From Rhizophagus clarus (taxonomy: Eukaryota; Glomeromycota; Glomeromycetes; Glomerales; Glomeraceae): 64,000 bases of DNA. The position numbers were made by a program, and so were the translations under genes. The stretch is taken from assembly GCA_015698045.1 (NCBI GenBank), contig BLAL01000162.1, positions 62,001-126,000 of the forward strand, given 5' to 3'. Under the pieces are notes generated by a model. It was not told where the DNA came from. It searched no databases and saw nothing but the letters and a program-made list of their open reading frames with translations. Positions 48,969 through 62,482 of the stretch are shown here, one piece after another (position 1 is the stretch's first letter; the number at the start of each line of letters is the position of its first letter).

Positions 48969-49564
48969 GATTATTAAGAAAACAATTTGTTAGTTGGTGA
49001 AATCAAAAGGTTTTTAATATAATGTGCTTAATATTTATACTGAATAAATCAGCAGTTTCCTTTTAAAAAAAAAGAATAAAAGAATAATTACGCTCTCTTT
49101 TTGACCAATTTTATTATTAAAATGGAAAATAAATAAATATAATTGATATTCTAATAAACCCTAAGCCAAAGATTAGTACTATTAACTATTCAATATGATT
49201 AGATTTTGTTAAACTTGTTATGAAGAATTATTAATTATTTTACAATTATTATGCATTTTAATGCAAATAAATAATCTTAATACTGTATAGTAATTTTATT
49301 TAAATCACTATAAATATTAATACATTTAATAAAAATTTAAGATATTAAAATACAGTTTTGTTAACTTGCTTCTTGGACTAAATCAACCAAATTAAATCAC
49401 TTTTTTATCAATTAAATTTATTAAATTTTGATTGGCTATATCTTAATTATAAAATCCAAAAAACTAAATATTTTACAAATAAAAAAAAATAGTATAATAC
49501 CAAAAATTTATACTTAATTTTCAGTCTGTTATAATAAATGAAAAAAAAGTTAAACAATTAGATA

Positions 49565-49850
49565 TAACATAGATATAAATTAGCTGGATGGTAGGTGATA
49601 CTAGATGTTGAAGCCTGAATGGAGGTAGGAGGTGCTAATAATTAGTTATCTTATAAGACCTGGATGCTGACTTTAGTTTTTGCCTGAGGGTATTATGATA
49701 ACTTTTTAGTTTAATACTTTTATATTAGTGTTAGTTTGATTGGAACTTGCTAACCTACATCTTTGATGTATTAATTTTATCTAGTTTGCTATTATAACTT
49801 TGATTGTTTTAATAAAATAAAATAAAATAATATAAATATAAAGAAAATTG
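49565..49850 (+). mobile_element. Candidate SINE or LINE 3' fragment
   Basis: A ~270-bp island of more balanced composition ends in TAATAAAATAAAATAAAATAA, an (AAAAT)n tail typical of non-LTR retroelements. TAGCTGGATGG near its start resembles a tRNA-type A box, but no convincing B box is seen. No target duplication was found. Tentative. Confidence 0.3.
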
Positions 49851-51975
49851 ACAAAACAAAAAAAACATCTATTTTAAAAAATTAAACTAATAATATACAG
49901 AATTTAAATTTTAAAATTAATTTTAATAGGAATGGAATTCAAAAGTTTATAACTTTTTATATAAATGGGATTCCAGAAAATTTTATATAGATAATATTTT
50001 TTACTAATAATTTTAAGTAAACTAAAAGTTTTTTTTATTATCATTAAGCAAAATTTATATTTAATTTCAAAATTACACAAATTAATTTTATTGTCTAATT
50101 TTTATTATTATTTTATTTTATTTATAACTAATTTCTTTTATTTTTTTTTAAAAAAAAAAAAATTTTTTTAATCAAATTTAAAAATAACTAGGATTACATT
50201 AATAATTCTACAAAAAAAAACTATGTTTTTATTATAGTAGCAATATTTTAATATTGTAATTAGCCTGTTCTAACTTAATTATACATTTAACAAGAAATTG
50301 AAATTAGAAAAATAAAAAGAAAAAGGGTTCTTTGAAATATTTACATGACTTTCAACCAAATATATTTATTAAAATAATATATAAGCATAAGTTTAAAGAG
50401 AGAAAAATAAAGGGATTAAAGAGACTTCTGATTAGTTTTTAAAGTATTTATATGACTTTTAACCAATATAATCAAATCTATTAAAAATAATACATTAGCA
50501 TAGTTTCAAAAAAAAAGAGGGGGGATTTTGTTAAACACATAATGGCCGTGTAAGTTAGCTTGAGTTGAATTACAATTTGGCTCAGCTTGGTTTAAAAAAA
50601 AATTCTGGCTCAAGCTTTATCATCCTTATAAAAAGAAAAGAACGTTAATATTCTTATATTAAAATCTTAGAGATCACGGCAATACACGCATGAGGTAGTT
50701 TTTCTATGACTGGAGGTTTGCGGTTAATAAATTAGATATTTTATGTACCATGATTTTATCACATTATGTATAATTTTAAATGTTTAATAAACTGACAAAT
50801 GCATTGGGAAAAAAAAAAAGTTTTTTGTAACACGATTTCGCAAATTCCAAGTCTAAAAGCCATTTTTTTTTTTAAAAAAAAAAGAAAGGAACATTAATGT
50901 TAATGATGTTACATTTTCAAGTATTCCAGTTCAAAATCCAAGCCTAGGAGCCATATTTAAAAAGAAAAAAAAAATAAAAGATTTAACAATTTAATAAATC
51001 ATTATGTTAAAAAAAAGTTTTTTTTTTTTTTTTTAAGAAAAATAAAAATAATGGTTTTTTTTTTAAAAAAAAATTTAAAAGTTGTTTAAAGGAAAAAAAA
51101 AATAAAATAAAACAAAATTTATTGGTAAAAATTTAACAATTGTTTAAAAAAACTAATTAAAAATTTTAAAACCCATTTTAAAAATATCTTCAAGCTCAAG
51201 AGCCTCAACAAAGGATTTCCGCTTTAGATATTATAAAGAATATTCAGATTTAAGACTCGACCTTGTACGTTCGAATCAACATAAGCTTATTGGAATTAGT
51301 TCACGTGAATGATTTTGAATCAAGAAGCTTCGTCTAAATCACAATTTTGTAAACCCCTTGTCTAACTGTTTTTCAAATAATTAATAAAATTTAAATTATC
51401 ATTTTAAGATTAGTAAATCTTTTTTTTTTTTTAAAAAAAAAAAAATTCTGATAAAGAGAGGCAAGATGATTCGAATATAATTAATACAGCGGATATGATG
51501 AATATGGTGGATATAAATAGACGTTATTATCGAAAATTCGAAATGTTGATCATCCGGGCAATACAATAACCGAAAATTCTCGAATTAATAAGGTTTGCTT
51601 TCGACTTTTTACCTGCGATCATCGTTCTTTATAAAAGATGAACCAATCACAGAGAAATTTAAAAAGTCCATTATGCGTAAGAAATTGACTTAAACTATGG
51701 GCCGTACATTATACATGTTGAACTCCATAGGATTGGTAACTACTCATACTGTCTGCAAAAAAATCCCTGAATATGCTACATTCTCGGAAGGGTCTAAACG
51801 AGGCAAGTAACTTTAATCATAAATACGTGAAGATGCTACATTTATTGGTGAAAAAAAAACACGAAATATAAAACACGGGATTAAATATTTTCATAAGGCT
51901 AATTCTTTTTTTTTTATGAAACATTAACAATAGGAAATTTAATTAATCATGGTTACAAACCGCGATGGGAAAAAC

Positions 51976-51987
51976 TTTATATAAAGG
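51976..51987 (+). promoter_or_regulatory. TATA box of the secreted cysteine-rich protein gene
   Basis: TTTATATAAAGG lies about 70-80 bp before ATG 52058, a usual TATA-to-start-codon distance for a short leader. Confidence 0.6.
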
Positions 51988-52057
51988 GGTCGAGGAAGGA
52001 AAAGATGAAAATTAATAAAATCGACAAAAACTTGATTGAAAAATCCGAAAAATCAAA

Positions 52058-52345
52058 ATGAAATTCAATCTTTTCTTACTCTTCTTAACTATCTTTGCCG
52101 TGGTTGCTTTCGCGTATCCGAATCACCGAACGGGAACGAATCTATTGAAACGTCTTAGTAAAGATCCAAACTGCTTCAAGTCTTGTTGTAATCCTGGTGA
52201 TCAGAAATGCTTGGATGAGTGTGGTTTGGCTACCTGTACTTGCAATCCCAAAGCTTCTTGCTGTAGAAACGATGATGAGATCTGTAAAACTGTATGTAAA
52301 TTGCGTATATGCGAACCGAGAGAACCTCCTGTCATCCACAATTGA
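52058..52345 (+). CDS. Small secreted 12-cysteine protein, candidate effector
   Basis: A single exon encodes 95 residues. MKFNLFLLFLTIFAVVAFA is a classical signal peptide, with cleavage expected around AFA-YP near residue 19. NLLKR just before SKDPNC is a likely KEX2 site (near residue 31), so the mature chain may be ~64 residues. Twelve cysteines follow in the order NCFKSCC, KCLDEC, TCTC, SCC, ICKTVC and RIC, enough for six disulfides. No known domain is recognised. Small secreted Cys-rich proteins of mycorrhizal fungi often act at the host interface, but nothing in the sequence proves that role. There is no intron, a TATA box upstream, and about 3-4 kb of gene-free DNA on each side. Confidence 0.85.
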   Translation: MKFNLFLLFLTIFAVVAFAYPNHRTGTNLLKRLSKDPNCFKSCCNPGDQKCLDECGLATCTCNPKASCCRNDDEICKTVCKLRICEPREPPVIHN

Positions 52346-55300
52346 TATGCTTTGGGCGTTTATGGATGAGAAATTATTTTTTTAAAAAAAACAATGTTAA
52401 TTAAACATATGTACCTTTATTATGTAAATCGTTCATATTAAACAAATCGTACAAATTTTTTCTGGTTAAACTTTTAGTTATAGAAATTATAGATAGTTTT
52501 GTGCGCAAACTTGTCGGAAAAGGCAATGTCTTTTGTTTTCTTCATTTTTATAGTATTTTCACCATAAATAGATTCAAATCTTTATTATTATTAAACTGTC
52601 TTAAACTCAAACTGTCCGTTATGGACAGAGTATTAAAGTTTTTTTTTTTTATAAATCCATTATGTCTATGAAGAATTTTGTCATACGGTTGTAAAATGAA
52701 CAAGAATATTTGTCTGATCCAAGTTATTGTTGTGGACAGCTTGGTGATTTCTTACTGTTATCAGTCTTTGGTGATCGTATAAATTTGAATCATATTATTC
52801 TTTAGTATAAGAATCGCCAAATTTGCTATAAATCGCTATAAAAATCGTTAAAATTGCAGATTCAGTAAATCTTAATTCTAGTATCACTAATCACATAAAT
52901 CGTGTATGCTCATTATGTCCAGACTAGCTGTCAAATATCATTTTAGAACGATTTAATCCTAAACCCCATTTAATAATCGTCCTGGGTATGATATGAAATA
53001 TGTTAATGCATATATTGGAAATTACTGTTATGACACCGACATCAATAAAATTCTCGAAATATATCCGTTGTCACGCCAGGCTAGTTAGTTCGATTACAAG
53101 AATTATTAGCCAATCAGAGATTTAGTGTATATCCCCGTACGTCATAGCTTGTTGGATGATTAGTCCCTATGACTATCGTGAATCGTGATATCGTCGACCC
53201 AAAATCCATAAAAGTAACATGGCTATTTGCTTCGATTGCTGGAAGTTGGTAAAAATTATCGATGCAAACCAAAAAAGTACCATTGGGATAGCGAATGCCC
53301 AAAGCTAAAACCCAAGATGGAAGTGCTCGGCTTATCCAAAAAGCTTATCGGAACTATAAGAAGCGACCTGAGAACTTATTCTATCGATGAACTTATCGAT
53401 TATAATTTTACAGAGATTAGCTTTATGATTATATAAGCTATTCAAGACATAAAAAGCGCCAATTACCTGATAGATTAATCATAGCAAAAAATAAACTACA
53501 ATGCAATTATACTGCGTCTATCGAGTCTACTAAACTCAAAAATTTCATGCCAATTAAGCCTAAAAGTGAGTTTTAGAATAAGTCATCCATTTCTGAGCTT
53601 TTTACTACTCTTTTTTAAATAATATCAGATATTCTAAAATAATAAACATTACGATTGTCATAAAACCGACCGAAATTAGTTGCATGTTAATTTGAATTTG
53701 GAAAAAAAAAAAAATAATAATTTATCATCAATTGACTCGTGGGTGGTTTGAGTCATTGTGTTTGATTCTATTATTTCTTTTGTAAATTAATTGACATGAT
53801 CATAAAGAATGTATAAAAACATTGTTATGAATGAATAACACGTAATAATCAAATATTATCCCATCATTTCGTATATTTAACACGTTTACAAATTTTCAAT
53901 GTTTCAATTTAAAATATAGCTTACTTAGCTTAGTATATCCTAAATATCTTAAAAAGTCAAAGTTTATCGCGTGAAAACTGATTGGTTGAACAGTATTCTT
54001 TGTATTACGTGTAAAATGATGAAAATCATTATGTCATCAAATTTAAAGCAAGAATGAATACTTTTAGAGTATGTCATTCCCATTATAACCCAAATGTGGG
54101 GGTTGAAAGGAATAAAAAAAAATGTAACGTAATATATTTTGTGTAAGAGAAAAATAAAATAATCTTTATGTTTTTTTTTTTTTTTTATTAAATCTAAAAT
54201 TTTTAAGTTAAATTTTTTTTTAAGAAAAAATTAAACTATATAAAGAATTATTAATAATTAATAAAAAATTAGTGAAACTATACAAACGGAACAACCGGAA
54301 CGACCGAAGTTTAAATAACAGTGATTGATTAAAATAACACGTCCCTTTTTATCTTTAAACTATAAAAATCCTAATGATATCGGAAAATCTGGCATGAACA
54401 CAAGAAAAATAAACATCATGTATCACAAAAATTCAACCATTTAGGAATGAAGAAAAAAAAAGGATAGGTATAAAAGATTTCATTTATCAATTAATTTGAA
54501 ATTCAAATGAAAGATATGGAAAATGAATGGGACATTGGATACATCTCCGTTCACAGACAAACATATTTACATATAAACAAAGAGAAAATTCATTGATAAA
54601 ATGAATTTGATTCGTTGGAAATATTATTGGTGAATTAATTATAATATAAAAGTTTGTGGCTAAATTAGTTAAAGAGCTTTTAGGAATCTCGTTTAGGAGA
54701 TATTAGAAAATTAGGTTCCGAAGATTCATAACGATTTGATCAAAAACCTTGTGATCCTTGTGATCGATGATACCATCAGTCCATCAGATAACTTACATGA
54801 CTCTTTACCTAATCATAAACAACCTACTCTTTCAAACTTAACAAAGGCGTGGGCTTCTCATGGCAGATGGTGAGATAGAAATGATAAATTCATTCCCAAA
54901 ATCTTTATTATTGTAAACAAAAAACCATAAAATCATATGAAACGAAAATATTTTCTTTCTATTAGATAATTTAGGTATTTGTAAATAAAAATGTGGTACT
55001 TCCTGTTCATTTACGCGAAAAAAAAAAAAAATATTTTTCTTTAATGCATGATAAATAAAAAATAAAAATGTAAACGCCCCATCCCATTACATAATTGTTT
55101 TTAAAAAAAAAAAATTCTTACATCCCCTGATTTTTTAATTCCTCCGCCAAGTTTTTTTCTTAGTATTACAAATTTTACGAATTTGGTTTCATTGTTCCGA
55201 AAAGATATCCTTTATCCAAAAATCGGTACTATTATTTATTTGGTTAGATTCTGTGTTGTTAGTTGTAATAATTCATTGTTTTAGGAAATTTGTACAATGA

Positions 55301-56531
55301 TTTTATAGGGGTTGAAAAATTTAAAGTTGTACATAATGAATACTGTTTAAGAGCGATACCTTCCTTATACAGAAATTATAATTATAATATACTTTTCTGG
55401 AATTTTCTTCACATGATAATACCCATATTTAGTTTTTGTCCTAGGTTTCAATTAGGATTCTTTGGTGTAATAAGGAAAAAAAAAAAAAAATTTTTTTTTT
55501 TTTTTTTTTTTTTTCCTAACTATTATAAGTTTAGTTAGCCTAAAAAAGAAAAACGGATGATCTTTGATCTCGGTCTGTTACGCGAGGGCGCGAACGGCGG
55601 TTTACTGTTGATCTTTATCTTTAATATATTTTGTGTCTCGTATAATGGTATAGTATGTTTAAAGGAGCGTGGATTAACGCGTACTTCATTATCTTTTGTA
55701 GATAATAAAAAAAAAAAAATTAATTTACTAGAATTCACACGCTTCATAAGCGTTTATCTATTTTAAAAAAATCAACGCCATAAAAAAGGATATAGACGTT
55801 ATATTAATAATGTTATTATGCATGCAAGTACAATCAATATCCGTTCTCTGAAGTAATTTTTTGCGCATTAAAAAATCCTGTGCGTTTTTGTTCCGTTGAT
55901 AATCTTTTTTTTTTTGTTATTATTTCACTTTCCTAAAAAAAATTAATGGATTATTTGAATTTATATATCATATCACGTTAATTATCGATCAAAAAAAAAA
56001 AAAACACCGCGAAAACTTTGAAAAAATGAAATTAATGAATTGATCTGCAAAAAATTATGAAAGATAAATCAATAAAAATAAAAATAAATTTTTTAAGATG
56101 AAGAGTAAGTATTATTATTTCATTTTTATTTTTTTTTTTATAATTACAAATTAATTTTTTTTTTTTTAGAAAACAAATTAATCCCTACCGAAAAAAAAAA
56201 CGACTTATATTTTACATAATTTTTTTTTTTATCGCAGAATAAAAAAAAAATTTTTTTTTTTTTCGGTTACTATCTATAGTTTGAGAATAATAAGAAGTAA
56301 AAAGGAGAAAGCGAGAATAAAGAGAAAGAGATAATAAAAAAAGAAAATAAAAAGTACACTATCTACAAATAAATTTTTTTTTTTTTTTTTACAATAATAT
56401 GAACAGAGAAAATTAAAGTTCTAAATTTTTAAATTGTCCAAAAAGATTTATTAATCGATAATAATTAGTCTAAAAAGATATTAAATTTCGAAAGAATTAA
56501 ATCTAATATTAGGAATTCTAAGATTAATAAA
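52346..56531. other. Gene-poor region between the secreted protein and the kinesin
   Basis: No supported gene. A plus-strand frame at 53227-53436 (LLEVGKNYRCKPKKYHWDSE, then CPKLKPKMEVLGLSKKL) is somewhat protein-like, but has no start context or splice partner that I can defend. A small GC-richer patch lies at 55575-55600 (CGCGAGGGCGCGAACGGCGG). Several A(n)T(n) palindromic runs occur, the longest at 55479-55514. The last ~150 bases are the kinesin 3' region. Confidence 0.45.
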
Positions 56532-59500
56532 TTATGCTTGTACTTCTTGTACAGGTGATTTTACATATTCTTCACGCCTTCCTTCTAATGCTGCTAATGT
56601 ATCTTCCACACCACCAGGAACTCCTTTAGTGACGCTGGAGACACTGGTGATACTGGCTACACTACCACGTCTCTCACCACTATATTTCTTTGCTGAACTT
56701 GACTGTGTTTGACTTTTTGATAAACGATCAAAAACATTATCTCCTGTTGGTGTCTCGGACCTTGTGTGTGTATGATGTGCCATCAATGCACGTTTTTCAC
56801 GTTCACTTGTCGTACTTGTTACGCTTGCTGCATCATCACTATCGGGTGAATTACGTCCGTATGAACTTTGTCGCATATGAAGTGCTGCTGTTATGTCTTT
56901 GGAACCTCGTCGTGCCATACTGCTCTGTGATCTTCGTTTATCGCCACTGCTAAAATATCCACTATCACGTGGACCATCACCACCTGATTCTAAGTAGAAA
57001 CCCATGCTTGTTAAACTACTTTGTCGATTATGTGCAAGAATCGTTGACCCATCGCGAAGCGAACTTCGTCGTGAACTTGAAATTTGAACACTAGATCTGG
57101 TACGTTCATAATGTTGATCACTGGATCTGGTTCGTTCTAAGGGTTGACCAATGGATCTTGTGCGTTCTAAAGGTTGACTATTGAGTGATCTTGTACGTTC
57201 TAAAGGTTGACTATTAAGTGATCTGGTACGTTCCAAAGGAGAAACATGCTCATCTTTTGGTGTTGATGGTGTTGGTGGACCATTAGATGGTCTCTTTAAT
57301 CTTCTACCATTTGAACTTCTTCTCTTTACATTATTGTTGCTATCAGCATTATTGCTTCCACTGCTAGAATCACTATTACCAGAATCTTTTCTCTTTACAT
57401 TCGTTGGAACGTCCGGAGCTGATGATTGTAATTCATTAATTTGTTCGGGTACCTTTTCACGTGGTTGAAGATTTAACCAACCGGGAGGTATTGGTGGTCT
57501 TGAGAAACTAGCTCTATTATTATGATGACCAGTATTCATTGGACTTGCAGATAATGGTGAAGAGGAGAAGTAAGCTGCATCATCATCAAAGAAGTATGAA
57601 TTACGTCTTGATGTTGATCCCATTTGACCAGGAGTTCCAAGAACTCCTGCTGATACTGCAGCTTCGACTTCTGCATAAGCTTGATCCAATTTATGATCAA
57701 ATAAGGAAATGGCATTGGCTGTACTATTTTCGATATCGTCCATTTGTAATTCTCTCTTTTCTGGAGTTGATGGACTTGGTGATCTTCCGTTAAGACGTAA
57801 AGCTTCTTCAAGTTCTTTGTTTTTCTTTTCGTATTCACTTGTTGTAAGAACTGCAGCTCTTCGCATTGCCAATAATGTTTTTCTTAAATCCATGATTGTC
57901 TTTTCTTGTTGTTCAAGAGTCATTTGTCGAGACCAATCTCCGGTTCGAAGATCAACAATATCCTTAAAGAAGGATTCCAATATTGTATAAGATTCGAATT
58001 CATCCAAATTTCGTAGAATGCGAACGGCAACATCATATGATGCTTCAGGTGTAGCATTCTCTGGTAAGATGAAGGAAAGTTTCTTTTCAGCTTTACCAGT
58101 CTTGGTACTATTCCTTCGTGGTTTATCTTCAGCTTCTTTACTATTTTCACCATTTGATTTTTCTTGTTTACGATTTTCACTCTCTTCTTGTTCTGCGGCA
58201 ATACTTGATTGTAAAGAGTGAATCTTAGCACTAATGTAAGTAATCTCCGAGGTGATCATCTCAATCTTATCATCTAATGCTTGAGCGTCCCCTCCTAACT
58301 CATTTCCAATTTCACTAGTAATTATCTTTTCACGTTCTTCAAGTAATTCATTCTTTTCCTCTTGTAAATTATTTCTTTTGACGATCCATTCATCCATCAT
58401 TGCCAATGTTTGACGACCACTAATATATTTATAAATTGCTTCATCAAGAAGTTTTTTCTTATCATAACCACTGGCAAATACTTCGTCATATATAGGACTT
58501 AAATCATCAGAGGATCGTCTCGATTCCTTTCCATCTTCACCATTAGAAATTGATTGACGCTTATGATTACGGAAAGCCTTGGTAATGGACTTGGGTGTAG
58601 TGGTTCGCTTGAGTAATGACATAACTGACTTAAGTTTACTATTTGTTTGTAAAACTTCCTTCTGTCTCTTTTCAAGCATGATTTTTTGCATTTCGCTAGT
58701 TCTTTCAAGACGTTTCTTCTGTTCTTGAGCAGCTTTTTCTTTACGACGAAGATTTTGAAGTTCACGTTGATTACGTTCAGTTATTTCACGAACACGTTCA
58801 GCTTCATCCTTCATGCGTTTCATCGTTCGCATCTTTTCAGCTTTTAATTGTTCAATTTGAGCACGCATACTCTTAAGCATTGTTTCATTTTGATTCTTTG
58901 ATGTAGTATTAGATTGAGTGGCTTCATTATATTTTCGGCGAAGTTCACCAATTTCTTGAATTAAACGTTTCATCTTATGTTCGTAACGAGCTTTAAGTTC
59001 GGCAAGGATTGAATTCTTATCACGAGTACTAACACCATTACTTGCATTCTGAGCACGTTTAACGGCAGCATTTCTTTCTTGTTGTAAAGTAACCAAAGTT
59101 TCTTGCATATCAGCCAATTTTTGTTCGTATTGAGCTCTCATATAAGTATATTCTTGTTCGGCACGTTCCAATTGTGAAACGAGTTGTTCTTTAACAGCGA
59201 TATCAGCTTGAATTTGATGTAACATACGGGTGAGAGCAATAACATTCTGTTGTTGTTGAGATGAGCAACCAGTGCTATTTTGAGATGATTTAGTTGAACC
59301 AGGGGAAATTGGTTGATCGGAGAAACTAACGGAACGACTTGAATTTGAAGTACGACGAGTAGGTTGTGGTTGTGGTGGTGGATTAGATTCTTGCCATTCA
59401 GGTACTTCAATGGTTTGAATTTCACTGAAAGATACACTGCTAGATCTTCTTTTTTCTTTTGGATGATTGACCATCATTTGATCAATATAACTTTCACTCT

Positions 59501-61740
59501 TAGTTGATGAAGGAGTCTTTATTAATTGACTTAAGAGAGGATCATCATGTATAGAACCACCATTCTTTATGAGCATATAACTTTGTCTGATTTGTTCCTT
59601 TGCTTTTTCGAGCTTATCTCTCGTCTTACTACGTCTTCTTAATTTTCGAGTTAATTTGAACGCTTCACCTTCCCAATTTTCACCTTCACCTTCTTCAATA
59701 TTTTCTTCATCTTCTTCGTATTGTGTGAATAAGGTTTTGGCTTCTTCTATATTTTGTTCGTTAACAACATGTTCAAGTTGATGAGATGAAGAAGTACCAA
59801 CGGGTGAGATTTTAGTAGAAGCCTCATCAGAAACTGGGAAGTGACCATCAGCTCTTGTCTTACTCTTCTTTGAAGAACGTTTCTTCTTCTTTTTACCTTT
59901 CTTCTCACCATTTTCTTTATTATTATTATTATCATTATTATGATGTAGAATATCTTCATCAGATGAATAAATATGAGGATCAGAGAATTTAATATGACCT
60001 TTCTCTCTTCCTGGAGTAGTTCCAGCCAAGGAAGATTTACGTGGATGTTGAGCAGCTTGAGCAGTTAAAAGTTCATTAACTTGATCTCTAAGACTTTTAA
60101 TTTCTGATTCATAACCTTGAACAATACGATGAGTTTTAATTTTATGTTCACGATCAGCTTCTGAAAGATCTTGATCATTAAAACTAATTTCCATTAAAAG
60201 AGTGTTCTTTTCAGCCTTTACGGAAATAAGTTCTTGTTCGACACTATGAAGTTTCATTTTTGACATTCCTAATTCTCCTTTGAGACTCTTAATTTCTTCT
60301 TCATATTTACGACTAGATTCTTCATTACAACCTCCAGCTCGTAAAGTTTGAATTTCCATCTTTAATCTGCTTATTTGACCACGAAGTTGATTTATTTCAA
60401 CAGAGTTACCACCATAACTTTCATTAACACTAACTTTGTTTTTAATATTACGAGCACGATTAGCGTATTTTAATGTATTTAAGGTTTCCATGAAATTAGA
60501 ATCTGCTGGTGAAACACAAGCCAACATAAGGGTTTGACTGTTACCACCAAGAGAATCTTGTAATAAACGTGTTAATTTTGAATCTCTATAAGGTATATGA
60601 GTGACCTTTCTAGATTCATCACCAAGAGCACTAATTACATTACCAAGGGCCAATAAACCCCCATTAATAGCGATTCCTTCTTTTGCTCTATCACCTACAG
60701 CATTAGTTCTTTTTAACTATTAGTAAAAAAAAAAAAAAAGAGAAATCAATGTTAATACATAATTAAATTTATGATAACAATAAAAAAGAATGTAAGATAC
60801 ATTACCCTTTCTGAACCAGCCAAATCTACAAAATGGAATTTTGAGGTGACTTTTGATGTTAATGATTTTTGTTTACTCTTTCTTTTTGACGCAGCAGAAG
60901 ATTCTGCTGGTGGTGGGCCATCATTTTCTTTATTTTCTTCTAAATTTTCTATTTTCGTTTGTTTCAGTATTACGGAAAATATAGCGTGTGATCGTGAAGA
61001 TACCATATTCATATCCGTTGAAGCAACAGTTCGACATAGTGAACCTTTTTGTAATTGTCTAATGATGATAAAAAGAAATGTTAATGTTATTTCTAAGTAG
61101 AGCTCTAACTTTTTTAATAAAAAAAAAAAATAAAATAACATACCCTAAAAGTTCATCTGGATCTGAAACTTGAACTTCTTTTACACCAGCCCAGTAAATT
61201 TGACCATTGGCATCTTCTCTTATCATTAAATCGCTCTTTCCTTTTTTATTATTTTCTCTACTTTGTGGGTTTAGTAAGTCTATAAGATCTTCATTATATA
61301 ATTCTAAAAATGATACATAAACTTCATATTGATAAGAAGGGTTTTTTTCTTTTCGTTCTTCAAGGTCGGTAAATAATTTTGTTATGGCACGTGGAACGAT
61401 ACCTAAACAACAGATGACGTCATAATTTAATGAACATATAAAGATAGATGATGATCCTCTTGATGATCATTATAAAATAATGCAAGGGAATATGTATAAC
61501 AAACAATGGCACCATGTCGTGTTATATATACCTTGATGTTCTGGTGGTATATTTGAACCGTCTAAAGCGGTACCCATACTATATGTTTTACCACTACCAG
61601 TTTGACTAAAAAAAGTAGGGGGGGTTAATCAGTTAATTTGTTTCAAAAAATAATAAGTAAATAATAAATATGCAAACTAATTAAAAATAATGATTGTTAT
61701 TTACTTACCCATATGCTAAAATTGTGACATTATAACTAAA

Positions 61741-61773
<33 letters not shown>

Positions 61774-62303
61774 AAATAAAAATTTAACAATGGCCGATAA
61801 AAAAAAAAAAAAAAAGGGGATATCATCTAATATCTCCGTCATATATTTTTTGATATCAAAAAAATTTGATATCTGTGATACTTTCGGAAGATTAATTAAT
61901 ATTTGGACTCTTCTGCGTAACGCTACACTGATACTCACCCTTCCCCCAATTTGTCTATTAGCGGACTTGCGCATTCTTGAAATACTTCTTCTTGTTCGGT
62001 ATCCGATGAAAATACATAATCGAATGTAAAAGATTTATCGGTTCCAATGAGTATTTGTGGTGCGTCAGGTATTAATGTTAAACATTCACTACAATTTTGT
62101 AGGGTTTCTTTTTTATTGAGTGGTCTTACTCTCAATGCAACACTATTAAGAAGTTGAAATGGAAGATGAGCGAAAGGAAGAAACGAAAAACGCCGAGGAT
62201 AAAAAGTGGATAAAAACAAATAAGAACGTGAAAGAAATAGGAATAAAGAATAAAAAGATGAAGGTTGATTTATAGATACTTACCGTACGGAAGTTGAAGT
62301 CAT
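56532..62303 (-). CDS. Kinesin-4 family motor (KIF4/KIF21-type)
   Basis: Seven exons (62303-62284, 62142-61939, 61735-61709, 61605-61532, 61402-61144, 61058-60806, 60716-56532) give 1673 residues. The N-terminal motor (about 8-370) has VALRVRPL, P-loop GQTGSGKT (84-91, spanning a 27-nt exon boundary), switch I NMVSSRSH (212-219), switch II DLAGSER (273-279), [16 protein letters not shown] and [30 protein letters not shown] and [20 protein letters not shown] are kinesin-4-like. Long coiled coils follow (about 400-500 and 780-1010), then a Ser/Arg-rich tail with five [11 protein letters not shown]-type repeats near 1440-1500. It is a plus-end microtubule motor. Members act on chromosomes, spindle midzone or microtubule length. 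A Lys/Ser/Pro-rich insertion precedes [11 protein letters not shown]. The start at 62303 gives the usual short N-terminus. Confidence 0.93.
57060..57250 (-). repeat. Coding repeat in the kinesin tail
   Basis: Five tandem units of about 27-36 bp encode [42 protein letters not shown] and YERTRSSVQ. Each has an RTRS core, a basophilic kinase-like site. The units are in frame and nearly identical at the DNA level. Confidence 0.85.
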
Positions 62304-62451
62304 TTTTTTCGTGAGTTTGTATATAAAATGTGAAAATAAAGTGGTAAGAGAAGTAAGAAAGTAAAGAAAAAAGAAATATGTATAAGAAAAAAAAACGAAT
62401 TTTTTTTTTAAAAAAGGGATTTTGTTTATAATACAGACGAGAATATGTACA

Positions 62452-62482
<31 letters not shown>

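Larger units (their letters stand above)
48969..52057. other. Gene-poor AT-rich region
   Basis: It contains the RPL28 3' flank, a candidate short retroelement (49565-49850), and many A/T runs including A(n)T(n) palindromes (near 50145, 51011, 51430). From ~51450 the sequence becomes less AT-rich and leads into the promoter of the secreted protein gene. No further coding is supported. Confidence 0.5.

Noticed and set aside
51180-51300. GTTCGAATC resembling a tRNA B box near 51269
   Set aside because: No matching A box at the right distance and no acceptor-stem pairing could be found.
53227-53436. 69-codon frame with CPKLKPKMEVL
   Set aside because: The sequence is slightly protein-like, but there is no defendable start, splice site or family; left as intergenic.
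55535-55766. Overlapping frames on both strands around a small GC-richer patch
   Set aside because: Each strand reads open only because of the short GC-rich segment between A/T runs; no family or splice support.
56690-60000. Many frames antisense to, or out of frame with, the kinesin
   Set aside because: They are shadows of a long biased coding exon; the kinesin frame has clear motor motifs and splice consistency.
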